Part shown: piece after piece, positions 24,112 through 30,989 of the stretch
How the letters are laid out: the number at the start of each line of letters is the position of its first letter
Numbering within the stretch: position 1 is the first letter of the stretch
NCBI GenBank assembly: GCA_948868795.1
Contig: CAQRDK010000003.1
Location: 16,490-80,489, forward strand
Source: an uncultured Candidatus Saccharibacteria bacterium
GTDB lineage: Bacteria; Patescibacteriota; Saccharimonadia; Saccharimonadales; Saccharimonadaceae
Length of the DNA: 64,000 nt
Reading direction: 5' to 3'
Notes under the pieces: generated by a model
Told to the model about the DNA's origin: nothing
Databases searched by the model: none
The model's input: the letters and a program-made list of their open reading frames with translations, nothing else
Program-made: the position numbers and the translations under genes

Positions 24112-25049
24112 TCACTCTCCTTTCGCTTAATTATAATTCGTCCGTAAAGTCGCTTAAACTTATCACCATCAGGAATATAAAAGGCTGGTCCACCTTGAAC
24201 ATATGTCCCCTCGTCAGCAAAATTGCTAATTGGTTTCGCTACTTCGCGGCTGTATCCTATAATTTCAAACTGGTCTGGGTTATATTTATCAAGAAAAGAG
24301 ATTGGCACTCCCATTTTACCGGTGAAATCTTTTGGTATTTCCACCGTTTTGTCTACATTGATAGCATCATAATTCGTATAGGTCGGATACTTGTCATTAG
24401 TGAAAGTTTCATATAAAGTTAGCTCTTCATGCCGTTTTGTCGTATCTAAATTCGTCCACCACTGAACATTACCTAGCTTTTCTATCTTTCCGTCTGGATT
24501 TATAAATTGTTTAGGTTTAGTGTATCCGCTCCATACCTTATTTTCTTTTATCAACGGGAAAAACTCTTTGTATGTAATTGCGTTAATGCTACCGATTATC
24601 AAGAACTTCTTTTTATACTTCATTAGCTGATGGACATACTCTCGAAAAAGCGAAAATGGTGGATTAGTGCACACTATATCTGCTTCTTGAAGTAGGTCGA
24701 TACATTCTTGACTGCGAAAATCACCACCCCCAACCAAATCAGTTTTTACGCAGTTTTCTTTACTAGTTATTTCGAGTTTGTAACCAATTCGTCTTACTTT
24801 ATCAAATTGAAGAAAGAGGTCTGATTTAGCATAGCGTGTGCAAATAAGCTTCTTAAGCTCATAGTAGTCAAAATTAAGTTTGAAGAAATCAGCAAAGGCG
24901 CTTTCTGCAGGGTCATCACAATTGCAATACACGACTTTTCCACGAAACTGGTTTCTGTAGTGATTAAGCTCAAGCTGGATGTCATCAAATCGAGTATAGA
25001 ACTCGTCGTTCTTAGCTTGTCTTGCCGACTTTAATGAATTATTTGCCAT
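24108..25049 (-). CDS. Adenine-specific DNA methyltransferase, EcoRI family
   Basis: Methylates adenine in a short DNA sequence using S-adenosylmethionine. KNDEFYTRFDDIQLELNHY (about 14) and GKVVYCNCDDPAESAFADFF (motif I region) are characteristic of M.EcoRI-type enzymes, and motif IV is CTNPPFS (about 130). At 313 aa it is full length. It is the first gene of the methylase, DUF262-HNH, small membrane protein operon; no EcoRI-like endonuclease is present. The start ATG 25049 lies in a repeat that can pair with the leader upstream, so translation is probably regulated. Confidence 0.88.
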   Translation of the reverse strand: MANNSLKSARQAKNDEFYTRFDDIQLELNHYRNQFRGKVVYCNCDDPAESAFADFFKLNFDYYELKKLICTRYAKSDLFLQFDKVRRIGYKLEITSKENCVKTDLVGGGDFRSQECIDLLQEADIVCTNPPFSLFREYVHQLMKYKKKFLIIGSINAITYKEFFPLIKENKVWSGYTKPKQFINPDGKIEKLGNVQWWTNLDTTKRHEELTLYETFTNDKYPTYTNYDAINVDKTVEIPKDFTGKMGVPISFLDKYNPDQFEIIGYSREVAKPISNFADEGTYVQGGPAFYIPDGDKFKRLYGRIIIKRKESE

Positions 25050-25225
25050 AGTTTACCAACCTTTCAGTTAGGGCTGTATTCTATGGTAAACGCCAAAGAA
25101 AGCAGCCATCTGCTTTAGTTGGTAAACTATATTCATCTCCAAAGAGAAGATAAACGCAAATGGCTGCTTACTACTCTCCTCTAGGAGTGAATAAAAATGA
25201 ATATAGTTTACCGCTTCTTATTATA
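25048..25225 (-). promoter_or_regulatory. Promoter and switch-like leader of the methylase operon
   Basis: Minus-strand promoter: TTGTGT, 16 nt, TATAAT (25220-25225). The leader starts with A = GGTAAACTATATTCAT (25197-25212), then B (AAGCAGCCAT, 25160-25169), A' (ATGAATATAGTTTACC, 25121-25136), B' (ATGGCTGCTT, 25100-25109), and A'' (GTTGGTAAACTAT, 25048-25060) at the ribosome binding site and start codon. A' can pair with A or with A'', so the two folds exclude each other; A/A' and B/B' are interleaved. A' and B' also lie in a 22-codon ORF beginning MNIVYQLK. This fits translational attenuation. Confidence 0.6.
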
Positions 25226-25314
25226 TCACAACTATTATAAAACACAAGGCAGGGTGCATGCTTGAACAACAGGGGTAAATGTGCTATAATCAGGACAAGT
25301 TAAGGAGTTTTGCG

Positions 25315-25473
25315 ATGGAAGAAGATTTCTCAGATGGTGGATTGCTTGATATTGTACGAGACCTGCGGGACATAGAAGCCGACCCAGATGGTTCTCCTGT
25401 TGATGAGGAACGACAAGGAGACGAGAACATCAAGCTAACTAATGAAGATGAAGATGGCGCAGGTTCTTGGTAG
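25315..25473 (+). CDS. Small acidic protein, 52 aa
   Basis: ATG 25315 is preceded by AAGGAG (8 nt) and by TGCTATAAT (25282-25290). The peptide is strongly acidic (MEEDFSDGGLLDIVRDLRD ...EDEDGAGSW). It overlaps the recombinase start by about 30 nt in another frame, so the two are likely translationally coupled. It could be a recombination directionality factor or a DNA mimic, but nothing proves that. Confidence 0.5.
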   Translation: MEEDFSDGGLLDIVRDLRDIEADPDGSPVDEERQGDENIKLTNEDEDGAGSW

Positions 25474-27088
25474 AAAGCAAGACATTCATTTTCCTGATGG
25501 CTCGATTGATGAATCTAAATTGAGGTTTGTGATTTATGCTCGTAAGTCCACGGAAGAAAAGGACAAGCAGTATTTTTCAATTCCTCGGCAAATAGAGGAG
25601 TGTAGAAAGCTTGCTAAGTCAATGGGGTACAGAGTGATTGGAGAGCCGATTGAGGAGCACGCGTCCGCTAAAGATGCTGGCAATAGACCTAAATTTGATA
25701 AAATGCTAAAACAGTTGGAACGCGGTGACTTCGACGGAATCATTACTTACGCTCCAGACAGGCTTTCTCGTAATATGCTTGAGGCTGGTAAAATCCTCGA
25801 CTTGCTTGTACCGCACAAAAATGAAGATGAAGCCGCACTAAAGAAATTGGCATTTGCTACTGGTAGTTTCGTCAACGATATTAACGGTCGCCTAGTGCTG
25901 GCTGTTCAGTTCGGGTTAGCAACTCAGTATTCTCAAGCTCTACAAAAAGCCGTTACGGATGGGATGGCTACGCATGCCAAAGAAGGTAAGGCACAAGGTA
26001 ATCCAAAATGGGGCTATGAAATCGATGCAAAGGGCGATTACATACCTGACAGAAAGTATTTTTCTATTATACAGCACGGTTGGTACATGCTTCTTAATGG
26101 TAGCACCCAGAAAGAAGTGATGGACTATTGGGCGATGGAAGATGTCCATAGGATGACAAAAACCACTGAGGGTAAAGATGGTGAACGAGTTGGTCCACCA
26201 AAATCTTCTACTGTTTCGAGGATTTTTCAGGACTCGCTTTATTATGGTGTATTAAATTGGGACGGAGTAGAAACAGATTTGCGTGGCAATGGTAAGTTCG
26301 TTGCTATGGTCAGTAAAGAGGAGTGGGATAGAGTACAATTCATCACTGAGTCTCAAAGAGGTGGCAAAGGTAAAAGAAAGGCAGCTAAGGAAAGGTTCTT
26401 GCCACTACGACAATTTGTATTGTGTGCTGGATGTGGTCACACTATGACCGTCTCCGTTGGCGGAAAAACCAAAAATAAGCTTGTGTACTATCGCTGCCAA
26501 AACAAGCACTGTAAGTATGGAACAAACGAAGTTAGAGGATATGAAATCTTCAACCAACTTTATGATTTGCTGGATGGACTAAAATTATCCGATGACGCAT
26601 ATGAACAGTATAAACAGGCTATTGACGACTTTAGAGAGAACGAACTTGATAGCCTCAGGATAAGAAAAACGCATCTCGAGGGGCAAAAGCGATACCTAAT
26701 GAAGAAGCGACAAAAAGACTCTGAGACTGTCCAAAGGCTTGCCAATGCCGAGAATGTGGCTGAAAGCGTTTTCGAGGACGCAAACGCAGCAGTTGAGGAG
26801 GACGATTATAATATAGCTAGAGCCGAAGAGGAAATAAGAGAAGTAAAAAGAAAACTAGATGGCAGTGAAGACTTGGCGATTTCCGAACAGGAGTTCTTGA
26901 CCCTTATTGAATCTGCTGGAAAACAGATGAAAAACGGTAATTTCGTCCAAAAAGATGCAATCGCCAGAATTCTACTATTGAACCTCAAAGTCGATGATAA
27001 AAAACGCCTCATTCCTATCTGGAACGAAGCGTTTCGTGGACTATTTTCATCTCAGGTTATCCCTGATGGTGACCCGGGCGGGAGTTGA
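25442..27088 (+). CDS. Large serine recombinase (site-specific integrase)
   Basis: Resolvase-type catalytic domain: FVIYARKSTEEKDKQYFSIP with the nucleophilic Ser (about 35), ITYAPDRLSRNMLEAG (about 95). Then the Recombinase domain, a zinc ribbon with CAGCGHTM and CQNKHCKYG (about 322-353), and a long coiled coil (about 380-480). At 548 aa it is typical. It should catalyse integration and excision of this element. It ends inside the right attachment repeat: its TGA (27086-27088) uses two att bases, so excision would change its last residues. Start may be 25442 or ATGs at 25448/25454. Confidence 0.92.
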   Translation: MKMKMAQVLGRKQDIHFPDGSIDESKLRFVIYARKSTEEKDKQYFSIPRQIEECRKLAKSMGYRVIGEPIEEHASAKDAGNRPKFDKMLKQLERGDFDGIITYAPDRLSRNMLEAGKILDLLVPHKNEDEAALKKLAFATGSFVNDINGRLVLAVQFGLATQYSQALQKAVTDGMATHAKEGKAQGNPKWGYEIDAKGDYIPDRKYFSIIQHGWYMLLNGSTQKEVMDYWAMEDVHRMTKTTEGKDGERVGPPKSSTVSRIFQDSLYYGVLNWDGVETDLRGNGKFVAMVSKEEWDRVQFITESQRGGKGKRKAAKERFLPLRQFVLCAGCGHTMTVSVGGKTKNKLVYYRCQNKHCKYGTNEVRGYEIFNQLYDLLDGLKLSDDAYEQYKQAIDDFRENELDSLRIRKTHLEGQKRYLMKKRQKDSETVQRLANAENVAESVFEDANAAVEEDDYNIARAEEEIREVKRKLDGSEDLAISEQEFLTLIESAGKQMKNGNFVQKDAIARILLLNLKVDDKKRLIPIWNEAFRGLFSSQVIPDGDPGGS

Positions 27089-27143
27089 ACCCACAACCTT
27101 CTCCTTAGGACGGAGCCGCTCTATCCAATTGAGCTACCAGGCC
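27067..27143 (-). tRNA. tRNA-Arg(CCT), integration target
   Basis: Acceptor GGCCTGG/CCGGGTC with wobble pairs, A at the D-loop typical of tRNA-Arg, anticodon loop GTCCTAA (CCT), encoded CCA. A G-A mismatch sits at 27-43. Its last 21 nt are the right attachment repeat of the element, which keeps the tRNA intact. Confidence 0.88.
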
Positions 27144-27187
27144 ATACAAACATTATAACATAACCTCAATCTATGTTATAATCAAAT

Positions 27188-27400
27188 CAGGCGATGACCT
27201 CTTGCCAAATTTTAAAATCTTTGATAAGATAGGGATGTTATATGGATTTATTAGCGTCGCTTCTTTGGAGTGACGTTAATTTTTACTTTGACGTAGAGCC
27301 AGCCTAGAGCAATCTAACTCTTCCAAAATGGATGTTAAAGCCCATAAGCACCTCCTTTCTCCTGCATAACTAATAGGTTAGCAAGAGAAGTCATCACCTG
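27188..27400. repeat. Convergent small-RNA module M3
   Basis: On + strand: TTGCCA (27202-27207), 17 nt, TAAGAT (27225-27230), then 19-20 nt and hairpin TTAGCGTCGCT/AGTGACGTTAA (27251-27279) with TTTTT. On - strand: a 13-codon ORF (27304-27345) after GGAGAAAGGAGG. The module is closed by inverted repeats (27188-27207 and 27381-27400, about 17 of 20 pairs). Same plan as M1, M2 and M4. Confidence 0.5.
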
Positions 27401-27463
27401 CCTTAATCTTATCACACCGCTAGATAAATAGCGAGCATAAGTATATTATGCTATAATACACTT

Positions 27464-28516
27464 ATGACTATCTCAAATCCCAAGCCCTCTATCTCCGACA
27501 ACAACGCCGTCATCATCGAATCCTCCGTCGAGAACCAGCCCCCACTCACCGAACTTATCATTGATTTTATTGAACACCTAGAAATTGAAAAAGGTCGCTC
27601 AAAAAAAACCGCTGACAACTACCGTCGTTATCTCCTCCGCTTCCAGGACCTTGCCATGGCTATCCTCGAAGAAACCCCCGACCTTCGCGTTGTCAAAGGC
27701 GACGACGTCGAATTGACTGACCTCCTCCCCATCGACATTACCCAAGAACTCCTCCGCAAATACCGCCTCCAGCTCAACCGCGAAGTCGACCAAAACGGCG
27801 AAAACCTCGAAATCATCACCCAGTCCTACCATCTTATCGCCCTTCGCGGCTTTCTTAAATACCTAGCTAAGCGCGACATCAAATCCCTCGACCCCTCCCT
27901 CGTCGAACTCCCCCATGTCGTCCGAAAACAAGTCACCTTTCTCCACTACGACGAGGTAGAAAACCTCCTCGACGCCATCGACCTCGGCACAGAAACCGGC
28001 CTCCGCGACCGCGCCATCATCGAACTCCTCTTCTCCGGTGGACTCCGCGTCTCCGAACTCGTCAAACTCAACCGCGACAGCATCAACCTCGACCGTCGCG
28101 AATTTATCGTCCGCGGCAAAGGTCAAAAAGACCGCCCCATTTTCATCTCCAAAGCCGCCGCCGAACGCGTCCAAGATTACCTCGCCGCTCGCACCGATTC
28201 CCTTGCCCCCCTCTTCCTCAACAACAGCAAAAACCAAGGCGAACTCGACACCTCCGGCAACTTCCGCCGCCTCACCGCCCGCTCAATCGAACGCATCGTC
28301 CAATCCTACGCAAAAAAAGCCGGCATCACGAAGCATGTCTCCCCTCACACTCTCCGCCACAGCTTCGCCACCGACCTCCTCATGAACGGCGCTGACCTCC
28401 GCTCCGTCCAAACCATGCTCGGCCATTCCGACATCAGCACTACCCAAATCTACACCCACGTCACCGATCCCCACCTCAAAGAAGTCCACGAAAAATTCCA
28501 CTCCGACACCGAATGA
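27464..28516 (+). CDS. xerD: Tyrosine recombinase XerC/XerD type
   Basis: Resolves chromosome dimers together with FtsK. N-terminal SAM-like core-binding domain (about 25-145) and C-terminal catalytic domain with the R-H-R-H-Y set: SGGLRVSELVKLNR (Arg about 190), HTLRHSFATDLLMNG (HxxR about 287), LGHSDISTTQIYTHV (His and Tyr about 315-325). At 350 aa, with about 25 extra residues at the N-terminus. TATAAT ends 6 nt before the ATG (leaderless). ftsK in this window is at 44296-46776. Confidence 0.9.
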   Translation: MTISNPKPSISDNNAVIIESSVENQPPLTELIIDFIEHLEIEKGRSKKTADNYRRYLLRFQDLAMAILEETPDLRVVKGDDVELTDLLPIDITQELLRKYRLQLNREVDQNGENLEIITQSYHLIALRGFLKYLAKRDIKSLDPSLVELPHVVRKQVTFLHYDEVENLLDAIDLGTETGLRDRAIIELLFSGGLRVSELVKLNRDSINLDRREFIVRGKGQKDRPIFISKAAAERVQDYLAARTDSLAPLFLNNSKNQGELDTSGNFRRLTARSIERIVQSYAKKAGITKHVSPHTLRHSFATDLLMNGADLRSVQTMLGHSDISTTQIYTHVTDPHLKEVHEKFHSDTE

Positions 28517-28532
28517 CACCGATTAGATCGAC

Positions 28533-29390
28533 CTACAACTGGCTCAACAGCAGCGGCAAACAATTCCCCAAAATCAACACAATTACAAACGCCGACACCA
28601 AAAACGGCCCAAAATGCACCACATGGCTCTTTTTCTTCATCACACTCGGTAGCGCAATCACATCCCCGAGCAGATTCGCCAAGAAAATCGTCCACAACGC
28701 CAGCCACCAGTTCGCAAGCGCAAGCGCCAACGCCAGCGCCAAAATCCAATCCCCTCCCCCCATCAGCCGCTCCTTCGACGCCTTATAAATCACGAAACAC
28801 GTCCCCGCCAAAATCCCCACTCCCGCCACCGCATTACCGATCGCCCCCCAAACATTCCCTCCTTCAAGATCCACCGCATAGATCCTCAAAACCGCAATAA
28901 TCGCCCCAAAAATCACCGCAATAATCAGCAAAACCACTGGCAACTCCCCCCACTTTGCATCATAAACCGCCAATACCGTCAATACCACCAACATCATCAA
29001 CGTCATTATAAAAATTGCCATCTGCGCCGCAAGATCCGCCGGATTCCGCGCAAGCAAGTTCCAATTCTCCACCATCGGCAACAAATACGCCCACGACAGC
29101 ATCAAAAACGCCACCGCCAAACCTACTTCCGACACGAAATCCGCCACTCCAATCTTCTTATGGCAATTCCGGCACTTTCCCCTTAGTACCAGCCACGACA
29201 CAATCGGAATATTATCATACCAGCGAATTCGCTTCTTACAATGCAAACACACCGACCACTGCCCAAGATCTCTCTTACCATAAACTTTATAATGCCATCG
29301 CCACGCCTGGCAGCACGCAAACGACCCAAAAATCGCCCCCAGCATAAACATCATCACCAAAATCAAAGCTTCAATCATCACATCCGTCAT
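28533..29390 (-). CDS. pilD: Prepilin peptidase / N-methyltransferase
   Basis: Membrane aspartyl protease that cleaves prepilin leaders at the Gly/Phe junction. The N-terminal GAIFGSFACCQAWRWH, paired cysteines CLHCKKR and CRNCHKK (about 48-76), a helical membrane core, and the two Asp sites YDAKWGELP (about 165) and GGGDWILAL (about 225) are visible. 285 aa is typical. The minus-strand TATGAT is 8 nt from the ATG. It acts on the prepilin at 30216-30830. Confidence 0.9.
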   Translation of the reverse strand: MTDVMIEALILVMMFMLGAIFGSFACCQAWRWHYKVYGKRDLGQWSVCLHCKKRIRWYDNIPIVSWLVLRGKCRNCHKKIGVADFVSEVGLAVAFLMLSWAYLLPMVENWNLLARNPADLAAQMAIFIMTLMMLVVLTVLAVYDAKWGELPVVLLIIAVIFGAIIAVLRIYAVDLEGGNVWGAIGNAVAGVGILAGTCFVIYKASKERLMGGGDWILALALALALANWWLALWTIFLANLLGDVIALPSVMKKKSHVVHFGPFLVSAFVIVLILGNCLPLLLSQL

Positions 29391-29566
29391 ATATTTCTAT
29401 CATACCACAAAAATCCTCAACCAAAACCGGAAACCCGTAAACAAACACAAGAACTTCCGCCCGCAAACCACAAAACTCCCCGAACAAACCTCACGCCACG
29501 AAACTTCCACAAGATTCTAAAAGCATGTGCTTGGTAATCACTTCTCATTTGTGATATAATGCCCGC

Positions 29567-29977
29567 ATGTCCAGAAAAGCTCAGCATCACCCAAAAATCC
29601 AAAATCATTCCCAGACAGTTCAAGTCGCCCTCGAAGATCATGAAATCGAAACTGTTAACTTCCTTATCGAACACGGCGAAAGCGTTGAACTTATCATGCC
29701 TTCAAACACGCCAAAAAATACCAATCCCGATATCCTTATGCGCGGAGTTATCTGGGAAATGAAAAGCCCTACCGTCAATAATGATAATTCTATTTCTCGT
29801 CTTTTCTACCGCGCTCTCACTCAATCAACAAATCTCATTTTTGATCTCCGCCGCCTAAAAAAGTCCGACCAGAAACCTCATAATCAACTCATGAAATTGG
29901 CCACAAAATCCCGTCGCCTCAATCAAATTCTCATTATTCGTAAAAACGGACAAGTCGAAGAATACCGCAAAAAGTAA
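29567..29977 (+). CDS. CdiA C-terminal-like nuclease domain protein, 136 aa
   Basis: The C-terminal 75 residues match the CdiA C-terminal tRNA nuclease type: NPDILMRGVIWEMKSPT carries the Asp and ExK of a PD-(D/E)xK-like site, followed by NSISRLFYRALTQSTNLIFDLRR (split here as NSISRLFYRALTQS and NLIFDLRRLK). The N-terminal 50 residues are His/Gln-rich, with no signal peptide. TATAAT ends 6 nt before the ATG. In other bacteria this domain is a toxin with an immunity partner; none is obvious beside it. It could also be a phage- or element-derived domain. Function here unknown. Confidence 0.7.
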   Translation: MSRKAQHHPKIQNHSQTVQVALEDHEIETVNFLIEHGESVELIMPSNTPKNTNPDILMRGVIWEMKSPTVNNDNSISRLFYRALTQSTNLIFDLRRLKKSDQKPHNQLMKLATKSRRLNQILIIRKNGQVEEYRKK

Positions 29978-29978
29978 A

Positions 29979-30124
29979 GTTGACAAAACTTTATTCATGC
30001 CTTAAAATAATAAACAGATAAGGGCGACTCATCTTCAACGGAAGCGGGGCCAAGCCCTTAACGACGGATTTCTTCCGCCAAAAAAGGTGCTTTTATCTCA
30101 TCGGAGCTAGAACGCACCTTTTTT
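29979..30124 (+). ncRNA. Pseudoknotted small RNA with own promoter
   Basis: TTGACA (29979-29984), 17 nt, TAAAAT (30002-30007) form a strong promoter. The RNA (about 30014-30124) has AAGGGC (30020-30025) pairing GCCCTT (30054-30059), interleaved with CGGAAG (30039-30044) pairing CTTCCG (30072-30077), that is an H-type pseudoknot. A hairpin AAAGGTGC/GCACCTTT plus TTTT (30083-30124) ends it and also serves the pilus operon from the other side. It has no ORF. It does not match SRP, 6S or known riboswitch cores that I can recall. Confidence 0.6.
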
Positions 30125-30168
30125 CATACTCTCGGAAGCAATCGCCCGCAAATAACTATTCAAACAGA

Positions 30169-30197
30169 AAAGCAGCTCGCTTTCACGAACTGCTTCC
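30169..30197 (-). terminator. Terminator after the pilin gene
   Basis: AGCAG/CTGCT hairpin with TTTTC on the minus strand, 20 nt past the stop. Confidence 0.55.
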
Positions 30198-30215
30198 CGA
30201 AAGTCTTACAACTTA

Positions 30216-30830
30216 CTATTCGCAATAAGTACCAGCACCTTCAAGCTTATACATGATAGCGAAATCACGAGAATTCGAAGAATATACTGCCTGCTCTCCA
30301 TCGCACCTCGCATGCTTAATCAAATAAACCATGTGAGCATTGAAATCACTATTCCCTAGTTGCTTCGTGCCACCACTCGCCAAACTCGAAATATCAAGCC
30401 CATAAGACCAACCCGAGGGGTCAATCCATTCGTTATATTCACTCGTCGCACCATTCATATAATTACGAATGAAACATACCGCCGAATTGCTTGTCGTCGA
30501 AGAGTTATTACATGGCCAACCTTCGTCAAGCTTAATCTCATCACCATCTTCCTGTGCCGGAGTCGAACCATCGACCGGCAAGCGCCCATTATTATTCTGC
30601 TGATATTTTTGGACTTGCGCCATCAAATTACCAACATCACGCTGACGTTGCGAATCCTGCTGGCTCCGTCGTAAAGCCGGATATGCCAAGAATACCATCA
30701 AGAAAATCAAACCCGCAATCGCCAGCACCAAGACTACCTCGATAATGGTAAACCCGCCCTTTGCGCCTTCATCGACAATCATTTTCTTGCGTGAAGCCGA
30801 AGCTGTCGCTCGTTTTTTTGTTGTTGCCAT
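30216..30830 (-). CDS. Type IV prepilin-like protein
   Basis: A 27-residue basic leader (MATTKKRATASASRKKM...) ends in GG, then the class III signal FTIIEVVLVLAIAGLIFLMV with Glu5 of the mature protein (cleavage between Gly28 and Phe29). The rest is a variable globular head with two or three Cys (CVC... CDGEQ, CE end). 204 aa is usual for a major or minor pilin. AAAGGAAA is in front of the ATG, TATAAT further up, and a 12-bp palindrome TTTGTTAACAAA (30846-30857) lies between. It is the last gene of the pilus cluster. Confidence 0.88.
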   Translation of the reverse strand: MATTKKRATASASRKKMIVDEGAKGGFTIIEVVLVLAIAGLIFLMVFLAYPALRRSQQDSQRQRDVGNLMAQVQKYQQNNNGRLPVDGSTPAQEDGDEIKLDEGWPCNNSSTTSNSAVCFIRNYMNGATSEYNEWIDPSGWSYGLDISSLASGGTKQLGNSDFNAHMVYLIKHARCDGEQAVYSSNSRDFAIMYKLEGAGTYCE

Positions 30831-30989
30831 TTTATTTTTCCTTTCTTTGTTAACAAAAGGCTATACTGATGCCATTATAACATAAGCATTTCCAAAACAC
30901 CAGCACTTTTTGCCTAACTTGTCAGTTTTCCAAAACGCCAGCACTTTTCTCGCAAAACAGCAACGTAGCGCCAACTTCTCCTATAAGGC

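Larger units (their letters stand above)
20883..27087. mobile_element. 6.2-kb integrated element at tRNA-Arg(CCT)
   Basis: Bounded by a 21-bp direct repeat (begins TGGTGACCCGGGCGGGAG) at 20883-20903 and 27067-27087. The right copy is the CCA plus acceptor/T-stem end of tRNA-Arg(CCT); the left copy is the orphan att. Inside, codon use and strand skew differ from both flanks (lower GC, no C-over-G bias). Contents: small ORFs, a membrane protein, an HTH terminase-like protein, an EcoRI-type methylase, DUF262-HNH and a 56-aa protein operon, an acidic small protein and a large serine recombinase next to the right end. No integrase other than the recombinase, and no capsid genes, are seen. Confidence 0.85.

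Noticed and set aside
24108..25049. A classical EcoRI restriction-modification pair.
   Set aside because: The methylase is EcoRI-like but no EcoRI-type endonuclease gene is present; the only nuclease is the HNH domain of the DUF262 protein.
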